A DNA stretch of 24,739 bases, taken from SIG469 sp964384255 (GTDB lineage: Bacteria > Bacillota > Clostridia > Oscillospirales > Oscillospiraceae). Below the pieces are notes generated by a model that worked only from the letters and a program-made list of their open reading frames with translations, had not been told where the DNA came from and did not search any database. The position numbers and the translations under genes were made by a program. The DNA lies in the NCBI GenBank assembly GCA_964384255.1, contig CAYLKH010000031.1, positions 1-24,739 on the forward strand, read 5' to 3'. Numbering within the stretch: position 1 is the first letter of the stretch; every line of letters starts with the position of its first letter. Of this stretch, positions 20,900 to 24,739 are shown piece after piece.

Positions 20900-23800
20900 T
20901 CAGTTGCCTTCTTCTTCGATCATTTCCCGGGTGACCACAGAGGCGGGAGTCACGCCTTCTTTGTAGTCGCGGTAGACCTCAAGTCCGGAGCCTGCGGGAA
21001 TAAGCTTACCGATAATGACGTTTTCCTTAAGGCCAACAAGATGGTCGACCTTGCCCTTGATGGCTGCTTCCGTAAGGACCTTGGTAGTCTCCTGGAAGGA
21101 AGCGGCGGACAGGAAGGATTCGGTAGCCAGAGAAGCCTTGGTAATACCCATAAGCAGCAGCGAGCAGGTGGCCAGGCTGAGATCTTCCTCGCCAGCATCG
21201 ATGCGAGCCTGAACAGCTGCGTTGGCATCTTCGAATTCAAAGATATCCACGGTTGCTCCCGTGAGCAGATTTGTGCTGCCGGCATCTTCGACCTTGACCT
21301 TGCGCATCATCTGACGAACAATTACCTCAATGTGCTTGTCGTTGATATCAACGCCCTGCTGACGGTAAACCGCCTGAACTTCCTGGATAAGGTAATTCTG
21401 GACAGCTTCGACACCGCTTATACGCAGAATATCGTGGGGAGACAGTGAACCGTCGGTTATGCGGTCGCCCTGGTTGACATAGGAACCGTGGGAGACCCGA
21501 AGTCCGGTGCTGTGAGCGACCTGATATTGCTTGACCTCTCCGTCGTCGGCGGTAACGGTGATAGTTCTGAGAGAAGTACGGTGGCCATCGTCGATAGTTA
21601 CACGACCGCTGATCTCGGCAAGCTGAGCCATCTTCTTGGGCTTTCTGGCTTCAAACAGCTCTTCAACACGGGGAAGACCCTGAGTGATGTCGTCGCCTGC
21701 GACACCGCCGGTATGGAAGGTACGCATCGTGAGCTGAGTACCGGGTTCGCCGATAGACTGAGCCGCAATAATGCCAACAGCTTCGCCCAGGTTTACTTCT
21801 TCGCTGGTAGCCAGGTTCATGCCATAGCAGCGGGCGCAGACACCGCTGCGGGCCCGGCAGCCAAGGACAGTGCGGATCTTAACGCTGTGGATCCCGTGTT
21901 CTTCAAGAACGGGAGCGTCATCAGGCTGCATAAGCTGGTATTTGGAGATAAGGACCTCACCGGTGATGGGGCTGACCACGTCGTCAACCGGATAGCGGCC
22001 TCTTATGCGGTTTCCAAAGCTGTCGATGACCTGGCCTTTTTCGATAACTGCTCCAACGGTAATGCCCTCGCTGGTGCCGCAGTCCTTCTCGCGGATAATA
22101 ACTTCCTGGGAAACGTCGACCAGTCGGCGGGTAAGGTATCCGGAGTCAGCGGTACGCAGCGCGGTATCGGCCAGACCCTTTCTTGCGCCTCTGGAGGAGA
22201 TAAAGTATTCCAGAACGGACAGACCTTCGCGGAAGTTGGATTTGATGGGTATTTCGATGGTTCGACCGGAGGTATCGGCCATCAGGCCGCGCATACCGGC
22301 CAGCTGACGTATCTGCGCCATACTACCTCGAGCGCCGGAGTCGGCCATCATAAAGATTGGGTTAAAGCGGTCAAGGTTGGCCTGAAGAGCGGCGGTAACG
22401 TCTTCTGTGGTGCTGGTCCATTCGTTGATGACCAGACGATAACGTTCATCGTTGGTTATAAAGCCGCGCTTATACTGGCGGTCGATCTTGATTATCTTCT
22501 GCTCGGTATCGGCAATGAGCTTTTTCTTGGCTTCGGGAACTGTCATGTCGTGGATGGAAACGGTGATAGCGCCCTTGGTCGAATATTTGTAGCCCAGAGC
22601 CTTGATGTTATCAAGCACTTCGGTAGAAACTGTGAAGCCGTGCTTGCGGATACATCTGTCGATTATATCAGACAGCTTCTTTTTGCCGGTATTAAAGGCG
22701 ATCTCGAGATCAAGCTCTTTTTCCGGGTCAGTCCTGTCAACAAAGCCAAGATCCTGCGGAATAGGTTCGTTGAAAATAAGACGGCCAACAGTTGCGTCGA
22801 TAATTCGGGTCTTCTTTTCACCGTTAACGACCATAGAGCGGCGAACACGAATAGGAGCATGAATACCCACTATGCCCTGCTCGTAAGCCATAATGACCTC
22901 GTCAGGACTGGAGAATACCTTTCCGGCGCCGGGTTCGTCCTCCTTAACAATGGTGAGGTAATAAGCGCCAAGGATCATATCCTGAGTAGGTACGGTAAAA
23001 GGTCGACCGTCCAGGGGCATGAGCAGGATGTTGGAAGACAGCATCAGAACACGGGCCTCGGCCTGAGCTTCGGCAGACAGGGGTACGTGAACAGCCATCT
23101 GGTCGCCATCGAAGTCAGCGTTGTAAGCGGTACACACCAGCGGGTGGAGCTTAAGGGCGCGGCCCTCGACCAGGATGGGTTCAAAAGCCTGGATACCCAG
23201 ACGGTGAAGAGTAGGCGCACGGTTGAGCAGAACGGGATGCACGGTGATAATCTCGTCAAGAGCGTCCCATACCTCGGTTTTGCCCTTGTCGATCATTTTC
23301 TTTGCGCTCTTGATGTTGTTGGCGTGGCCATCTTCCACCAGCTTCTTCATAACGAAGGGTCGGAACAGCTCAATAGCCATTTCCTTGGGAAGGCCGCACT
23401 GATAGAGCTTAAGCTCAGGACCAACGACGATAACGGAACGGCCGGAATAGTCAACGCGCTTGCCCAGCAGATTCTGGCGGAAACGGCCCTGCTTGCCCTT
23501 GAGCATATCAGACAGGGACTTAAGCGCACGGTTGTTGGCTCCGGTGACAGCTCTGCCCCGGCGGCCATTATCGATAAGGGCATCAACAGCTTCCTGGAGC
23601 ATACGCTTTTCGTTGCGGACGATAATGTCGGGAGCGTTCAGCTGGATAAGTCTTTTAAGACGATTGTTACGGTTGATAACTCTGCGGTAAAGGTCGTTAA
23701 GGTCAGAGGTTGCAAAACGGCCGCCGTCCAGCTGGACCATGGGACGGATCTCGGGAGGAATGACAGGGATAACATCCATTATCATCCATTCGGGGCGGTT

Positions 23801-24457
23801 GCCGGAAAGCCGGAAGGCTTCGACAACCTCGAGGCGCTTGATAATACGAAGCTTCTTCTGGCCGGAGGCTTCCTTAAGCTCAGCATGAAGCTGTTCGGAA
23901 AGCTCTTCAAGGTCAATTTTCGCAAGCAGTTCCTTGATCGCTTCCGCACCCATGCCGGCGGAGAAATCGTCTTCATATTTTTCGCGCATATCGCGATATT
24001 CTTTTTCGGTCAGTATCTGATTCTGAGCCAGAGGGCTGAATCCAGGGTCGGTAACGATATAGTTTGCAAAATACAGTACCTTTTCAAGGATACGGGGAGA
24101 CAGATCCAACAGCAGACCCATTCTGGAGGGGATCCCCTTGAAATACCAGATGTGGCTTACAGGGGCCGCCAGCTCAATATGGCCCATACGCTCGCGGCGG
24201 ACCTTCTGGCGGGTGACCTCAACGCCGCAGCGATCGCAGATCTTGCCCTTGTAACGTATCTTTTTATACTTGCCGCAGTGGCATTCCCAGTCCTTGGTGG
24301 GTCCAAATATTTTTTCGCAGTACAGGCCGTCTTTTTCCGGCTTGAGAGTTCTGTAGTTTATGGTTTCGGGCTTCTTTACCTCGCCATAAGACCACTGTCT
24401 GATCATGTCGGGAGAGGCAATGCCGATTTTTATAGCATCAAAAGTGTTGTAACTCAT
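20900..24457 (-). CDS. rpoC: RNA polymerase subunit beta-prime
   Basis: The catalytic large subunit, 1185 residues, close to the usual Firmicutes length. The N-terminal zinc site has Cys59, Cys61, Cys74 and Cys77. The catalytic NADFDGDQMAVH motif that holds the active-site magnesium lies at about residues 445-456. The bridge-helix/trigger-loop region (GEPGTQLTMRTFHTGG) and the second zinc cluster (CGTSEG, CRARSGVCARC) are intact. The start ATG has AAGGAGG 10 bases upstream and lies 26 bases after the rpoB stop. It ends in front of a strong terminator. No intein or insertion is seen. Confidence 0.99.
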   Translation of the reverse strand: MSYNTFDAIKIGIASPDMIRQWSYGEVKKPETINYRTLKPEKDGLYCEKIFGPTKDWECHCGKYKKIRYKGKICDRCGVEVTRQKVRRERMGHIELAAPVSHIWYFKGIPSRMGLLLDLSPRILEKVLYFANYIVTDPGFSPLAQNQILTEKEYRDMREKYEDDFSAGMGAEAIKELLAKIDLEELSEQLHAELKEASGQKKLRIIKRLEVVEAFRLSGNRPEWMIMDVIPVIPPEIRPMVQLDGGRFATSDLNDLYRRVINRNNRLKRLIQLNAPDIIVRNEKRMLQEAVDALIDNGRRGRAVTGANNRALKSLSDMLKGKQGRFRQNLLGKRVDYSGRSVIVVGPELKLYQCGLPKEMAIELFRPFVMKKLVEDGHANNIKSAKKMIDKGKTEVWDALDEIITVHPVLLNRAPTLHRLGIQAFEPILVEGRALKLHPLVCTAYNADFDGDQMAVHVPLSAEAQAEARVLMLSSNILLMPLDGRPFTVPTQDMILGAYYLTIVKEDEPGAGKVFSSPDEVIMAYEQGIVGIHAPIRVRRSMVVNGEKKTRIIDATVGRLIFNEPIPQDLGFVDRTDPEKELDLEIAFNTGKKKLSDIIDRCIRKHGFTVSTEVLDNIKALGYKYSTKGAITVSIHDMTVPEAKKKLIADTEQKIIKIDRQYKRGFITNDERYRLVINEWTSTTEDVTAALQANLDRFNPIFMMADSGARGSMAQIRQLAGMRGLMADTSGRTIEIPIKSNFREGLSVLEYFISSRGARKGLADTALRTADSGYLTRRLVDVSQEVIIREKDCGTSEGITVGAVIEKGQVIDSFGNRIRGRYPVDDVVSPITGEVLISKYQLMQPDDAPVLEEHGIHSVKIRTVLGCRARSGVCARCYGMNLATSEEVNLGEAVGIIAAQSIGEPGTQLTMRTFHTGGVAGDDITQGLPRVEELFEARKPKKMAQLAEISGRVTIDDGHRTSLRTITVTADDGEVKQYQVAHSTGLRVSHGSYVNQGDRITDGSLSPHDILRISGVEAVQNYLIQEVQAVYRQQGVDINDKHIEVIVRQMMRKVKVEDAGSTNLLTGATVDIFEFEDANAAVQARIDAGEEDLSLATCSLLLMGITKASLATESFLSAASFQETTKVLTEAAIKGKVDHLVGLKENVIIGKLIPAGSGLEVYRDYKEGVTPASVVTREMIEEEGN

Positions 24458-24483
24458 TTACCAGTTTCCTCCTTAGCCGAAGC

Positions 24484-24739
24484 TTATTCCTCGTCAGCGT
24501 AGTATTCCTCTTCCTCGTCGTTGGACTCGGAGAGGCTGTCAAGCAGGTTTTCTTCCGCATCCTCGATCTCAAAGCCTTCTGCGTTGAAGGTTTCGTCGTC
24601 ATCAGTGATGTAGGATTCTTCCCTGCCGGAGGCAGTGTAGGTATCGTCGTCATCGTCTATAAGGTCAATGACTTCGCCATCTTTATCCAATACCCGGATA
24701 TCAAGGCACAGAGACTGAAGCTCCTTGACCAGGACCTTG
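24484..24739 (-). CDS. rpoB: RNA polymerase subunit beta, C-terminal end (partial)
   Basis: Only the last 84 residues lie in the window; the gene runs off the right edge. The frame opens with KVLVKELQSLCLDIRVL, the conserved RpoB C-terminal helix that contacts beta-prime, then continues into an acidic tail of about 65 residues rich in Asp and Glu that ends EEEEYYADEE. Such acidic tails are also found on Bacillus RpoB. It precedes rpoC in the normal order. The complete domain layout cannot be judged from this fragment. Confidence 0.95.
   Translation of the reverse strand, partial: KVLVKELQSLCLDIRVLDKDGEVIDLIDDDDDTYTASGREESYITDDDETFNAEGFEIEDAEENLLDSLSESNDEEEEYYADEE

Noticed and set aside
21488..24502. 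A 1004-codon open frame on the plus strand opposite rpoC
   Set aside because: It is the antisense of rpoC. The avoidance of TTA, CTA and TCA codons in a highly expressed gene leaves few antisense stops. It has no start signal and no recognisable protein features.
24484..24739. Acidic RpoB tail as a novel extension
   Set aside because: Acidic, low-complexity tails after the conserved C-terminal helix are also present in Bacillus RpoB, so this is ordinary lineage variation.

Overview
The window is a stretch of a Gram-positive Clostridia-type chromosome. Oscillospirales/Ruminococcaceae is my best guess, made from gene content and not from any search. The support is a rpoB-rpoC / L7Ae-rpsL-rpsG-fusA-tuf layout, strong AGGAGG-like ribosome binding sites, GTG and TTG starts, a lipoprotein-type Liv binding protein, a PadR-HAAS-PspC operon and PBP/SEDS/eukaryotic-type kinase genes. 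Every gene lies on the minus strand except one kinase-like gene (13219-15810). No phage, insertion sequence, CRISPR array or other mobile element is visible, and no gene-free stretch exceeds 300 bases.

Right to left, in the direction of most transcription: the 3' end of rpoB, then rpoC (20900-24739), end at a strong terminator. A fresh promoter (20775-20803) starts the str operon: an L7Ae-family K-turn protein, rpsL, rpsG, fusA and tuf (15959-20716). There is a further promoter-like site directly before tuf and a terminator at 15906-15938. The middle (10556-15810) is the least ordinary part. A plus-strand membrane protein joins a kinase-like domain to about four FN3-like repeats. It is transcribed divergently from a TPR protein, which is followed by a zinc-ribbon/membrane/Big2 surface protein. 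The kinase-like protein has Asn where the catalytic Asp of the HRD motif belongs, so it is probably a pseudokinase.

Next comes a PadR regulator - HAAS/DUF1700 membrane protein - 57-residue membrane protein - PspC operon (9087-10404), with a consensus promoter overlapped by a perfect palindrome. A small two-helix membrane protein of unknown function (8627-8896) follows. Then comes a complete branched-chain amino acid ABC importer, livJ-livH-livM-livG-livF (3629-8526), with large hairpins separating the binding-protein gene from the transporter genes.

At the left end, a fusion of an FHA domain to a SEDS (RodA/FtsW-type) glycan polymerase overlaps by 4 bases a class B penicillin-binding protein (298-3458). 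This is a compact version of the fha-rodA-pbpA arrangement known in Actinobacteria. A tRNA-Ser(GGA) gene with its own promoter and terminator closes the window.

The rpo/str and Liv blocks are routine housekeeping. The parts worth a second look are the FHA-SEDS/PBP pair, the pseudokinase/TPR/Big2 group and the shortened member of the PadR operon. All functional calls rest on reading motifs by eye; no database search was possible.
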